NCBI GenBank assembly: GCA_948474755.1
Contig: CAOLHI010001479.1
Span: 1 to 64,000 of the forward strand
From: Ctenosaura bakeri
Lineage: Eukaryota > Chordata > Lepidosauria > Squamata > Iguanidae
Direction of reading: 5' to 3'
Length of the DNA: 64,000 nt
Part shown: positions 24,501-39,232 of the stretch, piece after piece
How the letters are laid out: every line of letters begins with the position of its first letter
Numbering within the stretch: the first letter of the stretch is position 1
Notes under the pieces: generated by a model
Told to the model about the DNA's origin: nothing
The model's input: only the letters and a program-made list of their open reading frames with translations
The model's database searches: none
Made by a program: the position numbers and the translations under genes

Positions 24501-27500
24501 ATAATAACGTAAGCTATTTTGTTGTAATGTTTTCTTTTTCACTTTTATCACGTGGTGTTATGTTTTGTTCTTTTTCTTTCATAATAAATAAAAAACATTA
24601 AAAAAAAGAAACAAAACCTAGGAGACCTGGACGCCTGAAAAGCAGGGAAACCAGACACACAAGGGGAGATGGCAAGTAGGTGCATTTTTCCTTTGCAGTA
24701 ATAATGGCCTTTGCTAACAACTTCAGAAATTACATCTGCGGTTGTATTCTGAGATATTTAAATTGAACGTTTCATATTTAAGTTCAGCACTTGACTAGAA
24801 GCTACAGGCTTGAGATTTCAAGGACAGGTGAAACATTCCTTTGTATAGCTTCCTTGCAAAGCTCTTTCAGACACAATTCTGGGGTTTCTAGTTTTACAAC
24901 AGCGGTTCTCAACCTGTGGGTCATGACCCCTTTGGGGGTTGAATGACCCTTTCACAGGGGTCGCCTAAGACATTCGGAAAATACGTATTTCTGATGGTCT
25001 TAGGCTCCATTCCCTCCTCGGTGGTGTTGCGCAAGCGTGAGCCACATGCTTACGTCCTCCTGCCCTCTTTGGCGGAAGCGCGTGCGGCCACAGCGTCACC
25101 ACAGCAGGAGTGGTGGTATGCAAGCGCGAGCCACGCGGTCGTGTCCTCCTGCTCCCTGTTCAGAAGGGACTGAAATCGCTCCCCTTCTCCGCTACTGGGA
25201 GAACCTCCCGTCTGATGGGCCAGCTTGGGAGGGGCGGCGGCGGCACAGGGGGCAGGCCCCCTCCTCGCTATGGCCCCTGCCCCACTCGCCATGGAGGGGG
25301 GGTGCTGCAGAAGGGCTGGGGGGCCATAAGGTGGCACTTTTCCGGGGGGCGAGCTGCGCACAGCGCAAAAGACAAAGGCGCTGAGATTCCTCCCCCCCCG
25401 GCCTGGGTCGACACTCTGGAAACTTTTCCCACACTGCCCCCCCAGCGGAAATTAGAGCAAAGCAAAAGCAGAGTCCGGGTGGGGGGGTTCCTGGAGTTTT
25501 TTCCGGGGAGACACTCAGCTCCTCTTTCCCTCCCTGCCCACCTCCCCGTTCCTGGCCGGCAAGGCGGCCTTTGCCTGGGGGGGGAGGCATTGTAAATAAT
25601 AAATAAATAATTTTATGGTTGGGCGTCACCACAACATGAGGAACTGCATTAAAGGGTCACGGCATTAGGAAGGTTGAGAACCACTGTTTTACAAGATGTC
25701 ACAGCCTTCTCTGCCAAAGTGTGCTGGTGCATCATCGAACTACAAACCCCAGGATGCCATAAGGAGCTATGCAAAGAAAAGCCAGTTTTGACCTGGATTA
25801 GCTCTGTACTCTAGTATGTGGCCCTGTTTACACAGGCAGGAAAATGTGGGATTAATCCACATTTTCCTGCCTGTGCAGAAAGGGCCTTCCTGACATTTTC
25901 AGTCTCAGGAGATCCTGAGGCAAAACTAGGACAATTGTCCTGGCCACATTTCTTCAGAGGGAGGTTTTGCCTTTGCCTAGGCTTTTGCTAAGGCTGAGAA
26001 AGTGTGTCTTGCCCAAGATTATCCTTCTTTCCCTTGCTTTTTAAACTCTGTTTTAAAAAAGGATTCGAAAGATTCAAGATTTATGAGATTCGTGGATTCG
26101 TAGAATATTCTAGGGATTTGGAAAATTCTGGATTCGTCCCATCCCTAGTTATTAATGTCAGTGTAATTGTTAGTGTCATTAGTGTTAGTGTTATTATTGT
26201 TAGTGTGTAAATGTTTTTTGAAATCAGAGAGGGAAGATGAGCCTGAAAAAGAGTTTATGATAAAGTGGACCCAAAATTAGGGGCACAATGTACAAATGGA
26301 GTCATGGGAAAAATGTGGACTAAAGATATAAAATCTTCAATGTACAAGATTAAACAGTAAATAAGGACTACTTTAACATATAACTGCTGCAAGAATGTTG
26401 TATGTCCAAGTTTGGAAGCAGACTGAAGCACCGATGATGGAAGAATGGGTTGTTAAAGCTCTGGACTTTACCTAAGTTGTCAAACTGAGGTGGGTTTTAA
26501 AAGATAAACCAGTTGAAGATTTCCTGAAATACTGGGAACTTTTTATGGATTATTAGAGCAGTAAGAAACACGACAATGTAACAATCTGTGGTTATGGTTA
26601 TCAGTAATCCTTTAAGTTAAATTTAATCAAATCTATAATGATAGAATATGACACTTTCTATTACTTGGCTTTTCTTTTTCATTATAGCTTGTATAGGGGG
26701 TTAGAGTTCTTTTGTGTTTTAGTTAGTTAATGTAGTTAGGTTGTATTTATAGTAATAGACTAGTGTTTTAGTAATGTGTCTTAGCTCTTTAGTATTGTGT
26801 CTTAGCTCTAGTTTATATTACTTTTAGCTTTAGTTGTATATCTATACTGTTTATGTATAGTTTTTCTTTTTCTCTTTTTTTTTCTCTTGTGAATTTGTAT
26901 TAAAATTAAGAAATAGGAATCATACATTTAAAAAAATGTTAGCATTGTGCAAAAGTTCCATTTCAGTGATGCACTATGGCACTATAACTCTATCTCTGAG
27001 AAAAGAAAGAAAAGAAAGGGTGAAAAGAGACTTTTTTCTTTCCATATGTTTCAGAACTAAGAAAAAAACACAATTGTGGATGGTGCTAGGTTATTGCCAG
27101 AAAACAGACTGAGACAATAGAAATTAGAGGTTGTTTTTTTAAAAAAAGGCCAGAGAATTATAGCAACAAACACTGCATCCAGCAACCTCCTGACACATTT
27201 GCCCTGTCGATATGTAACTACATATCCTGAGCAGCATGCACTTGCAAATCATAAATGTGGCACCACAATTCTCTGCATGCCAACTGCAAACCAAGTCTCC
27301 ACAATTTCAATGGGGTTTACTCCAGGTAAGTATGAAAAGGCATGGAGCCTTAGTCACAAGGGTAATATGGGCCTCTCAAATGAAAATATTCTAACAGTGC
27401 AATCTATACAGGTCTACTCAGAATCCAGTCCTATCTAGATGGAGTATGGTTTAGAATCATCATACCTCTGAATTATCTGGACATATTTCATCAGATGAAA

Positions 27501-30500
27501 CATTTACCTCTTCCACAACAAATGATGTGAATTCCTCTGACAAATGCCAACTATCTAATCAGTTGCTACTATCAGTACAGGACATCCAACATATTATTTT
27601 CAGTTTTTCCCACTAATGAATAAAGATGATAAATTGTTATTAGGTAATGTTACCCTAAGAGGTGGGAGATGTTGCAATGCCAGAGCCTCCTCAGAATTTG
27701 GGGGAAACAGTAGCTCAAAAGAGGCCTCTGAGAGGCGGGTAACAGCAGGATCTTTTCACCTATGTATACCAGGACTAACTGTAGAGAGGACTCCAGTTGA
27801 AGTTAAACAAAGTACTTTATTTGAATTGACAAACGTATGAGAAATCAGACACTTTTAAGAATCATACAGGGCTATCAGAAAGTGAGGAGGGAAATGCTGG
27901 ATAGAGAGAGAGGGTGGTAGTTACCAGTCTTGAAAAAGGAGGTTGCAGTGAAGGGGCTCAGACAGCATCTGAGGGTAGCATAGGGGAGCAGCCGTCTGGA
28001 CTACATTCTGTGTACTGGGGTCGAGGCTAGGATTTTGATAGCCTATTTCATACCCCGAAGGGCTGCATTGTCAAGACTGTAATGGCTTTTCCATGGTACT
28101 AACAAAGGGGTCCAGAATGAGCTGATTGCTTTAAGTCCAGAGTGACAAAACATTGATGAGATTCATGACAATTTCTTAATGTTTGGTCAGGTAGGGTATA
28201 CAGGGAAGATCTCCGTAGGATAAGATTGAAGAATAGTCTCTGATTACCTTATTTATTACCTTAAAGGGGCAATTTTCTATCTGCATGCCTGCATGATGAT
28301 TCAGACCTGCTGGAAACTGACTCCCCTACTTCTCTCACTAGTGAGAGCAATATACTGTGTCAGGGAGTGGGAGAAAGCCTTCCCTGCTGCGGGGCTCTAC
28401 TTTTGTAGGCCTCATTGTTGCTGACACTAGCTTCAATCCAGTGCCAATATAGCTTCTTATCACAGAAGCCCAATGAGCTTCCCCTGTATAAATACATGAC
28501 TTTAAACTGTTACTAGATTGTTTGATATGCCTTTAGGCTGTTCACATTCTTTAACCTGTATTAAATTTTAAATTCTTCTAAACTGTTTTAAACCAATGAT
28601 ATCTGTAACCCAACTTGATATTTCATGAGATAGGGTGGGAAATAAATATTTTAATACATAAAATCAAAATTTTAAAAATGCCGTTATCTTTCCCCTTCCC
28701 GATGCACTTGATGGTGCTCTCACTCTGGGACGTGTACACCCCTCTGAACCTCCTGTTCTTCGCACAGCTGTGAGTCATAGCTCATCTCATCCAGCCCTCC
28801 TACATGCCAATCTGAGCTGCTGTTCAGCACCCACAGCTGACTGGAATGCTTAAAGCAGAGTCTCATAAAACAACATCAGCAACGAGTTTTGTTTCCATGG
28901 AAGCTTATGTCCTTTGTTGACTTGGCTGATCACTCCTTTGGAAGTTGTTACAGCACTTCAGCAAACAACCAGACTGAACAAGGAGCATTACCTCAATCAG
29001 CATCTGATTTAATGCTGATACAAATGTACAGGGCCAAGCTATCATAATTTTGTTCTTAGTCCTGGGCCAAGGTATGAAAAACTTTCCTTTTCCCCAGAGC
29101 TTTTAGAATTTTAGTTTAGCACTGTTTTATAATCTTGTATATTTTGATTATGTATTTGTCAGTTTGCTTTATATTATATTGCATAGGTTTCTATATATTG
29201 TGTTGGTTTCTATTCTCTATTTTTATCTGGATAATTTATTTTTCAATTGTATTGCACTGTTTTATATTTGTATTACTTTTCTTCCCAAATATGTGTGTGT
29301 GCGTGCATGTGTGCATATTGGATTGCACAGATTTACCAGGCACGGCTGGTTTTTTGTTGTTGTTTTACTTGCAAAGTGCCATGTGCACTGATGGCCCTAT
29401 ATAAATACATGATGACGACGATGATGTGTGGGAATTAGTGGAAAAGATGAAACTCAAGACTTGTTAATGAATGAAATCCTAAAACTGCCAAGAGATTATT
29501 CTCAAAAAAAAAATTCAAACCCAATTTTTTACAAAAAGATTAATATTCATTTTTAAAAAGAACTACAAAATTAAATATCAATAATCAATCCAAATAACAG
29601 AATGGATTATGTATCAGATTCAATACCCATTTTTCTAGTTGTGACCAAAGGCACATCACGTGCAGCACTCATGGGTCAAAATGTTATATAAATTGTCAGT
29701 GCAATTCATACAAAATTTATTAGACCAAATTATCTAAGCAGATCCCACCAAAAAAAAAGTGTCACCCTGAGTACTTGGAAGATGTGTATCATTTTCCTTG
29801 CAATTAGAATGGTATAATGAATGGGTACTCTCAGCCATGGAAACCATCCTTTAACTAATTTGATCTTTTTGGCTCTTTTTCTGATTGCTAATTTGTTCAT
29901 GAGCACCAGTGACCATAAACAATCATTTTTTGATTGAACTTTTGAATTCATGTTTAGCTCCTCAAGATTCTGATGCTGTAACTTCCAATCCCTCCTTCCT
30001 AATGTATAGGAACAATGGGGCTAGCTCTGTCAGCAATTTTTTTTTTTTTTGGTAATTTTATTTGCTGCTTGGGAGACCAAAATTCCAGCATTCATGGGCA
30101 CAATCACCTCATGTGCAGATATGAGAACTGAGTGTAAGTGCAAGCACCATCCCCTTAAATTTCTATTGGTTCATAGCAATGTCCATTAACCCAATGGCAG
30201 AAAGACGCATATGGGCAAAGAAAGATGGCTCATCTCAGGCAACTCCTAGGGTTCTTTCAGAGCCAGATAGGAACACATGTTAACTGCTATAGCATAAGCT
30301 TTATTGATGGTAAATGATGAAGCAGATAGTAAATAGCAGAAAAAGATGCCAGCCATTTCACTGAGAAGGTCTAGCATCTCCTGAAATCCAGTGGTACAAC
30401 TGGGCCCCCAAATAAATTCTATTCACACTTATCACATGGCTGGCAATCAAAGCCAAATCACTGGGCATAAGGGAAGCCCTTGGGTGGCGGTACACCCCGC

Positions 30501-32272
30501 CAGCTGAGGCTGATGGAAGATGGATTCCCAAGGGTTATATAGTGCAGAAGCAAACGAAGAGAAACAAAGCACCCATCTGCCCCCAACAGCTATTAGGACT
30601 GTACAAGCAAACTAGCAACAGAGAACAGTTCACTCCCCAGTCTGTTCTCAGTCTTCATATCTTTTCCCTCCCACAGACTGCAAAGTGAATGCAAAGAAAC
30701 TGTCCATCCAACAATGTAACTAATACAAATGAACTCCTTCATGCCACTGGACATCTGTTCATGTTTGGCCATGATGCTAACAAGGACTTCCAAACCCATC
30801 TGCCTAGTGGCAGAAGCCCAGATCACTATAAAAGGGTGGGTGTGAGTTGCTTGTTACTCTGGTTTCTGGACCAGTTAAGTAGGACACAAAAAGTGTTGAG
30901 GAAAAAGAGAAAAAAAAAAGACTGGCAAGGCCATAGGTGGTACTACAAGTGGTCTATATGCCAAAAGTTTGAGGTTCATTTCCTGACATCTTTTTTTTTT
31001 AAGGATCTCAGATCAGAAGGATGAAGAAGTGTTCTCCTAGAAGAGACCACTTAACAGAAAAGACAATACCATATAGATTAGGGCTGGGACACATGGAGCC
31101 CTCCAGATCTTATTAGCCTTGGCTTTTCATACATCTCAAACTAGCATATTAAATATTGATAGTATTTGAAGCCCAAAAAGCTGTCATATTTCTCCACTCC
31201 TTAGCTACAAAAACTGGTGACCTGGGACTCAGTGTATTTCTGAATAGGCATCCATTCGCATGCATGCATGCATGCATACAAAATTGTGGTAGCAGTGATA
31301 GCAATGACCTGTTTCTTATTGCTTTTTGTCTCTAGCCCTCACATGGTCAGTAAGGTGAGTGGCCTTTGCCTACATTGAAATCACTCAACACCATCTGACA
31401 ACATTTAAGACAGAATGTAGGCTTGTGCTTCTAACATGATCACCATTTTTCTCCTGTATGATTTTTAATATCGTTGTCTGATGAAGAAGCCAGTGAAGCC
31501 TCAAAAGCTTGCAATAATGTCTTTTATGCTTTGGAGCTGTCCCAAACAAGATATCCCTACTTGTGGATTTTTGATTTTGTTGTATTCAGAATCTTGAATC
31601 TTTGTCAAGCGGTGGGAACCTCTTTTAGCCAAAGGGCCCAAGTCAATTACACAGAAGTGCCTGAGGGCCACATTCCAGGGTATGGGGGAATTAAAGCCAA
31701 GACTAAGACGGAAACTATTGGCATATGTTAACTTAAAGAAGTAGGTAAGCCTTAAGAGAGCATCCCCGCCTTTTGGAATGGTGGAAAAAAACTAAGAAAC
31801 TACAAAGCTTGGTGTCATGGGAAAAGATATGTGGTCATCTAGGGAACTCCAGAAGGCATGACTGAGAACCCAGGAGGGATCCAGACACTGAGACCTATTT
31901 AAACATAGCTTTACACAGCCAGACCTGAATGCAAAGTAATAAAGCAATCTACCAATGATATACAAGGAGAAAGCTTAGCTCTCCAGAGCTAACAAAACAG
32001 AAAAAAGAAAACAATTATTTTTGCCAGTTAAGCCAGCAGATGAGAACTGAATGTACACAGGGAGAAGACCCTTTAAATAGCAAGGTGACATTTTACATAG
32101 TCACTTCTCCAAGTACAGTCACACTCTAAATTATTTTTGATCCACACACATCAAGGTGCAACAATTACCCACAGTATAAATAATATGTGGTTCCCAGAAC
32201 TGAAGAGATTCCACCGAATGAAACACCACCAGAGGAGGGAGGGAGGGAGGGGGGAAGGGAAGGGAAGGGAAG

Positions 32273-32318
<46 letters not shown>

Positions 32319-33038
32319 AATTAAAATGTTATTAAAACAATTGCAATGTAATTAAAATGGATTTTCTTGTTAAAGAAGAAGGAAGTCCAAGTAATACCGT
32401 AGTAGCAGTCTGGTGCAGAGAGAGAAAAGTTTACAGAAATGGACAATACCTCCTTGTTTTTGTAGTCCTATTACTGGCTACAATGTATGTTTTAAATACA
32501 TGTTGTTTTACATACAATGTACTATTTAATAAACATTGTTATAACATGTTATCTGATGCTGTTTTCTTCTTACAAAAGTTGTTGCTTTTCCCTGGCAAAA
32601 CTAGCATGTGGGTGAGTTCTATCAGCAATGAGAGGAAAGAAGGAATATTCAGAAGAATATTATGATGCTTCCAGCAATGGATATCTATTTCTCTGTTATT
32701 GTTTCAGTGTCATCTGAAATCTTTTAAAAATATCAAACAGTGCCTCTAAGGAGGCTGGGAGTTTTCTTCTCCCTTTTGGCATTTCCCAATAATATTTATT
32801 GACTCGCCTCTACATCAGTAATGCCAGTGAACAGATTGTTGGCTGCTTTGTTTATGATTAAGAGTTTGATTGGTTTTTTAAAAAAAAGTGTTTTTGAAGT
32901 TGTTTCAAGAGCATCCGACTGAACAGCATGGACAAACAAAATGAGAGCGAGAGTTCCAGCAGTGTATATTTTCTTTTTATGATGATGATGATTCCAGCAC
33001 TTCCAAACACTGGATACTTGTCAGTGGAGTTGTAGGCA

Positions 33039-33114
<76 letters not shown>

Positions 33115-36100
33115 TTTCTATCCCGCCTCTCCACATGGATTGAGGCAGTGAACAACATGAAATACATTAAAAGACATTAAAAACATACCCTATCCTCCCC
33201 CCACCCCTTAAAGCCAACCAACCCCTTAAAACACACAACAATTAACAGTCCATCAATTAACTATTAACAAAACAGCAAGACAATTGATGGGAGGTGGTGG
33301 AAATGCTGATAATTCTAAAAGTATAAACATATTCTAATTTACCACGTCCTTATCATAACTGTCAGATTATTTTTTGTGTAAGGGCAAAATATAACATGTT
33401 CCCATTTGGTTTTTTAATATACTTTTTCAACAAGCCAACCAACAAAAAAAACGACAATTCAGTTAAACTGCATTTAACATTCTGAGGCTCTGACTAGATT
33501 AAAATTCTCATGACTGACCCTAGGGTCGTTATGTTACACGTACACTTCTGGCTTGCAGTAGTCCATTTACAATGATACTTTCTCAAGGAAATGAAGAACT
33601 GATGGCAGCAGGATTCTCAGCAATACCTCTGTAATCACTGGATACATTTTGAATTCTGTCTTAAAATGACTTTTTTAAAAAATGAGATTGTCCTGATTAT
33701 CTCAGACTTATGATCCACTGTTACTGCGAGAGAGAAGCCCTATCCCGGGGTCTACAATTTTTAATATTAAAATATGATTCTGCGTGCCAGAGAGGTCCCC
33801 CAAAGGGGCACGTAGGCAGCAATGGTCAAAAGACTGAAAACCAGGTCAGGCCAGTAAAATCCCCAGTCACGTAGCCCTAAGAGATCTCAAGATGTGTAAA
33901 CCCACAATAAACAAAGGGTCCTCAGCCCCTGAGAAGCTGACTTGAGGGGATTAGAGTGTCTGCCCCAAGCTGAGCAAATATTCCATCAGGCAAGGACGAT
34001 TTACCAGAAGTCACATGACAAAACACAGCCAAAGATCCTGAGACTTTGGCAACACCTTGCAATCTCATCACACAAAGGAAATTACCGTGGTGGAGCTTCA
34101 TTATTGCTCCAACACCCATTGTTCTCCCCAGGAAAGGATTAGTCCTCCAGGTACTCTTTCCCCTACAAATAGTCCCAGTTTTTGAGCAGTTCTTTGGATC
34201 ACTCCCAGTCATCGCAGCAGACTGTTGCTCCACCCATTGAGTGATCCTCTCAGCCCTCTCCATGCTGAGTCCCACTTCTTTGCTGCCTTCTTGGACCCAG
34301 GACTTCAGAACAAAGTGCAGTATTACCCCCAACAACACCCCTTCAATACTCCCTCTGTCCAATTTCCTCTCTTTTATTTTTTTAATAGCTCTTGGGTGAG
34401 TGTGTGCGTGAGTGTGTTGGTGCGTGAGACTTACATTCAATAAAATAATTTATTAGGCAATTTGGTGTGGTTTTTGGCTTGACCTGACCCCGTAAACACT
34501 GGGTAAAAAGACCCTGCTAGGTTACCCTCCCTCTCGCATTGCTATTGCTTGTGCTCTGGCTAGTTTCCATTCCCCATCATGTGGAGCACATTCAGGTGTC
34601 CCCCAAGGGACCCCAGAAATCAGGGTAACACCACATATAGTACCTGTCCCTAATTATAATGCTGATCTTTGTAACAGGACAGGTAGCAGAGGACAAATCA
34701 AGTCATCTTAGTATTTGAATGTTAATCAAATCTACTTATTATGCTTGCGGTTTCAACATCAGTGTGCTATGTTAGTATGTTAACATGTTCTTATGTTGCT
34801 CACTAGCAGCTACAACAATATGTTTTTAAACTATATTTATTAAGACACTCATTTTGACTGTAGAAAACGTATAGAGGAGTACAAAGGACAGACAATAAAC
34901 AAACAAACTCTAAACTAATAACTAACTACAAACAACAAAACAAAACAAATCTAAAAGGGGCTATAATATACACAAATGACTTCCAATTTCCCAGCTGCTG
35001 GTTATATCATAAAATACTAAATATACCTCTTCCATCAGTCCCAATAGGAAAAGCTCATGTTTCAGTCGGATCTTTACCTTCAAAATGCCTTCTCTCAATC
35101 TATGATTTATCACCCAAAATTTCTTTGCTTTCTCACACATCCACCACATGTAAAAAAAGAGCCCATTCTTTCTGCCCTCGTTTCCAACAAACATTAGAAG
35201 AACCTTTAAACATTCTATACATATTTTATAGAAGTTCTCTCATAACTTCTTGTAAATTTTAAACATTTTGTCCACATCTTTCCCCACTTTTCCATCTGTG
35301 TATGATTACCCACATTTTGTGCCCATTTAATCTTAAAGTCTTTTACTTGCTCATGCTCTGTTTCAATTTTCAACATTTATACATTTTAGCAATTAAATGT
35401 TTACCAACAGTACATAATTGTTCTTCAAACTTAGATTTAGACATTTTAAAACCAAATAAATTCTGATCCATTTTAAAACATTCAGTAAGTTGTCCATAGA
35501 AAGCCAATATATATCATTACATTCCTGAATTAATTCTTCATTTGATTTCATTCTAAATTGCCCCTTTTCACTAATAAATCCCTGTATGTGCACCAGCTAG
35601 ATTTAAAAGTTATTTCTGTCTTGAACAAAGCTTCATGTGGTGAAACCCGTAAAGTCATTTCAGAATGTATTCTTATTTTGTATTTATTCCAAATTCTGAA
35701 TATAGCGTGTCTAACATAATGATTGTTAAAGTCCACATTTACTTTAAATTTGTCATGCCATAGAAAATGATGCCATCCAAACCTCAAGTTAATCCTTTCT
35801 AGGTGTAGAACTCTTCCCCTTTTCCAAGTAATCCAGTCCTGAAGCCAAACCAAACAGCAACCATGACAATATAATTTCAAAGCTGAAAGACTGAGTCCTC
35901 CTCTTCATTTCTCATTTTGCAGAATCTTAAATCTTACTCTCAGTTTCTTCCCTTGCCAGATTAAATTAGAAATATCTTTGTGCTATTGTTTAAATGCAAC
36001 AATATTAATCATACTAGGAACTGTTTGAAATAAAAATAGCATTATTTGGTAAGACATTCATTTTTATAGTTGAAATACTACCTAACAAAGAAAGTTTCAA

Positions 36101-39100
36101 CTTAGACCATCTTTGTAACTCTTGCTTGATCTCATTCCATACTTTAACTTAACAATTTTGTTTTCCAAAAAACAAACAAACAAACAACAACCCTAAATAT
36201 TTCACTTTCTTAGCAACCTTAAATTCTACTTTTCTGTCAAAACTTTTGACCTTTTGTCATATTTTTAGCCAGCATAACTATCTTATCTCTATTTTAAATC
36301 CAGCCAAATTCCCCAAATCATTTAAAATCTTGAGCAATATATTCACAGAATTGAGGGGATCCTACAAGAACATCACAGTAAGAGGATCCTATAAGAAAAT
36401 CGCAGTCAGTTTCAATGTTTCTTTATCACTACATCTTTTATTTTTTCCTTCTTGTCTAATAACTCTGTTCAAGACATCTACAGTCAATATAAAAAGTAAT
36501 GGTGAGAGGAGACAGCTCTGTCTAGTCCTTCTTTGTATATCACATCCTTTTGTTGTCTCTCTCTGTAATAAAATTATATCCAAAAGAAATCTTTTTAAAA
36601 AATCTTGATCATAAGTGACCAATTCATGTTGTCAAAGGCTTTCACACACACACACACACACACACATATCAGTAAGACCACATGTTTCTCATTATTAGTC
36701 TTTAGATGTTCTATTGTATCTGTCACACATCTTCCATTACCTTGCATTAGCCTCTTTGGCAAAAATCTACATTGATCTTCAGGTATTATCTCTTTCTGCC
36801 AAAATTAGTTTAAAGATCTTAGAATGTTGTTCAAAAGAGAAACAGGTCTGTAATTCTTGGGATATGTCACATAATGTTCTTCCTCTGCTATCAATGTTAT
36901 ATTTGTTTGACATCAACTGTTTGGTATTTTACCTGTGTGTATAATTGAATTCATCAATTGTCAAAGTGGAAATTACAATTATTTTTTTCATACTTTACTA
37001 GCTGAAAAACAACCTGGTTCCTGGGCCTCAACAACTTCTGCCACAGTCATAGTCACATTTAGATTTACTCTCTGATTTTCTGGAATCAATGGTAAGTTCT
37101 GTATGTCCAGATATTTTTCAACCTTCTGCCTTATTGTCCTCTCTATTTTATAAACAGTTGGAAAAAAGTTAAGAAAAGTCCGCTTCTTTCCATCCTTAAT
37201 CTTTAAAATCAATTTCTGTTCTCTCTTTTCTTAACTTGTAAGCAAGCCATTTTCCTGGTTTATTTGACAATTCAAAATATTTTTTGTTTGGTTTATCTCA
37301 TTTTTTTCTCATAAACCATATTCACGGGTATTTGTTTTAGCAAAATCTTTATTTTTTTCCCAGAGCAATGATTTAGATGGATTACTCTTAAATTCTTCTT
37401 TTTTCTTAATCTCATCCAAAATGATTTGGTTCTTCTATTGTCTTTTCTTCTTTAATTACACATTCTGTTGTATAAAAGCCCTAGTAACTGCTTTACTTGC
37501 ATATCAAACTAATCTAATATCTGTACCTTTAGTCATATTGTCCTAAAAAATTTTTTTAAAGTCTGTTTAGCTTTGTCCAGTACATCCTCATTTTTTCCCC
37601 CAGCAGGCTTTCATTCATTCTCAAATTAAATTGACTATTTCTCTTTTTAAGAGTTAACATTGGGTTGTAAAGGTCTTCAGTAATATCTCCATATCTTTAA
37701 CATTACTAGTCAGTGATTTAGATGTTAAAAAATCAATTCTAGAAAAAGATGCATATTTTTCTCATGCTTCTTCATATTTCAGCCTCCAAGTGTCAAGTAG
37801 TTCCAAATTGCCCAGGAAACTAAAAAAAAAGACTTTGGGAGTTTTCGTTGATCATGTTTTAATTCTTTTTAGCCAACCTATAAATTCTGGGGTTAATTAC
37901 GCCATTCCAGTCTCACCTCTAATCCACCTTTCATAGGAAAATTCTAAAACTTCTTGCAATAACTTTTCAAAAATGGAGCTTTATTCTCTGTGGGAACATA
38001 AACCCCCACAGCCAAAAGTTTTTTGCCCTTGAATTTGTATTTCCATTCCTATATAACAGTCATCTGAATCCTCAAAGGGTTTTTTGGATTCAGTTTTGAA
38101 TCCACATAAATCACCACACTTCTTGTGTTCTTGTTATGATATTAAGTTTTTTTTACCCAATTTGGGGTTTAATAACTATTTATTACCGTTTTTCCTTATA
38201 AGTGTTTCTTGTAATCAAGTCTACTTTTTGTCTTTCCAGATTTTTTTTCTCCTTTTACCAGATTAGTTAGCCCCTCTTATCCTCCAAGAGAGAAATTTTA
38301 AAGCCATTTTTAGGCCTCATCATCACCAGAGTCCACATTTGTCTGGGCCTGAGCATATTTACTTTTCTCTTCTTCATTGCTTTTTTTCCTTTGATCTGAG
38401 TTCTTCCTCTTATCTTTATGGAAATTTCTTTTCATATTTCTCCAAAAATTCTTTCACTTCCATCTTCTGCATTTCCAGAGACTCCTTCCAGGTGTCTCTG
38501 GTGCTCAGACCAGGAATTTGGGCTACAGGGGTAATGTTCTGAGCCTCCCATACCTGGCAGACAATTCCAGTCTCTCTCCTGAACTGGCTCCTACTATATC
38601 CAGTGCCTTGTCCCTCAGTGGGATTCACTAATGGACAGTGCCACACAGCAACATTTCTAATCCAGAAGTCCAAGTAGTGAAAAAAATAAATTAAAACCTT
38701 AACCAGACATTAAAAGAAAATATGAACCTGCTTCTGCTGCCTGTCTACTTCTTCTTAATGGCTTAGTAAAACCCAAACACAACAGATATCATTGCTGGGT
38801 ATCTCTCAGCCTCATTTCATTGGGAGAAGCTGGGTGGACAGGGAGGATCACTTTGGTGACGTCATGCTCCATGCTGTTCCATAGCACATATTATAACAAA
38901 GAGAACTCAAAGAAACATTTCCAAGCAACATCTCCAAATCCCATGTGACATCCAACCTCGTATAGGACACAGAACCAGGCAATCTTCTGGTAACTTTTAG
39001 TCAGCATCAACAATAAATAGTAGTGTTAGATCCAGCTATTCTGTGTCTGCCTCTCCAAGCATCTACACTGTGCATTATTGTCTTTGCCCACTGACACACT

Positions 39101-39201
39101 TGCAATTTTTACATGCTTTTCTTTTTTTCTTTTTTTTGGCGGCCGCTGTAGCTGCTTTGAAGCTATATGCTGTCCAAACCCTCCTAAATCTGTAGAAGTA
39201 C

Positions 39202-39232
<31 letters not shown>

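Larger units (their letters stand above)
21890..26147. mobile_element. hAT-like element family A, copy 2, opened by L1 and SPIN-like insertions
   Basis: The outer ends TAGGGATGGG and CCATCCCTA have 8-bp flanks GTTATTAG/GTTATTAA (7 of 8). Collinear with copy 1 (10274-11196): 21890-22038, 24613-24899 and 25687-26147 rebuild the element. The two gaps are an L1 (22039-24612) and a SPIN-like element (24900-25686). Confidence 0.8.

Noticed and set aside
32858..33136. A poly-leucine frame
   Set aside because: It is a translation of the (TAA)n microsatellite.
33922..34440. A 172-codon minus-strand frame
   Set aside because: It is antisense within the solo LTR and has no known domain.
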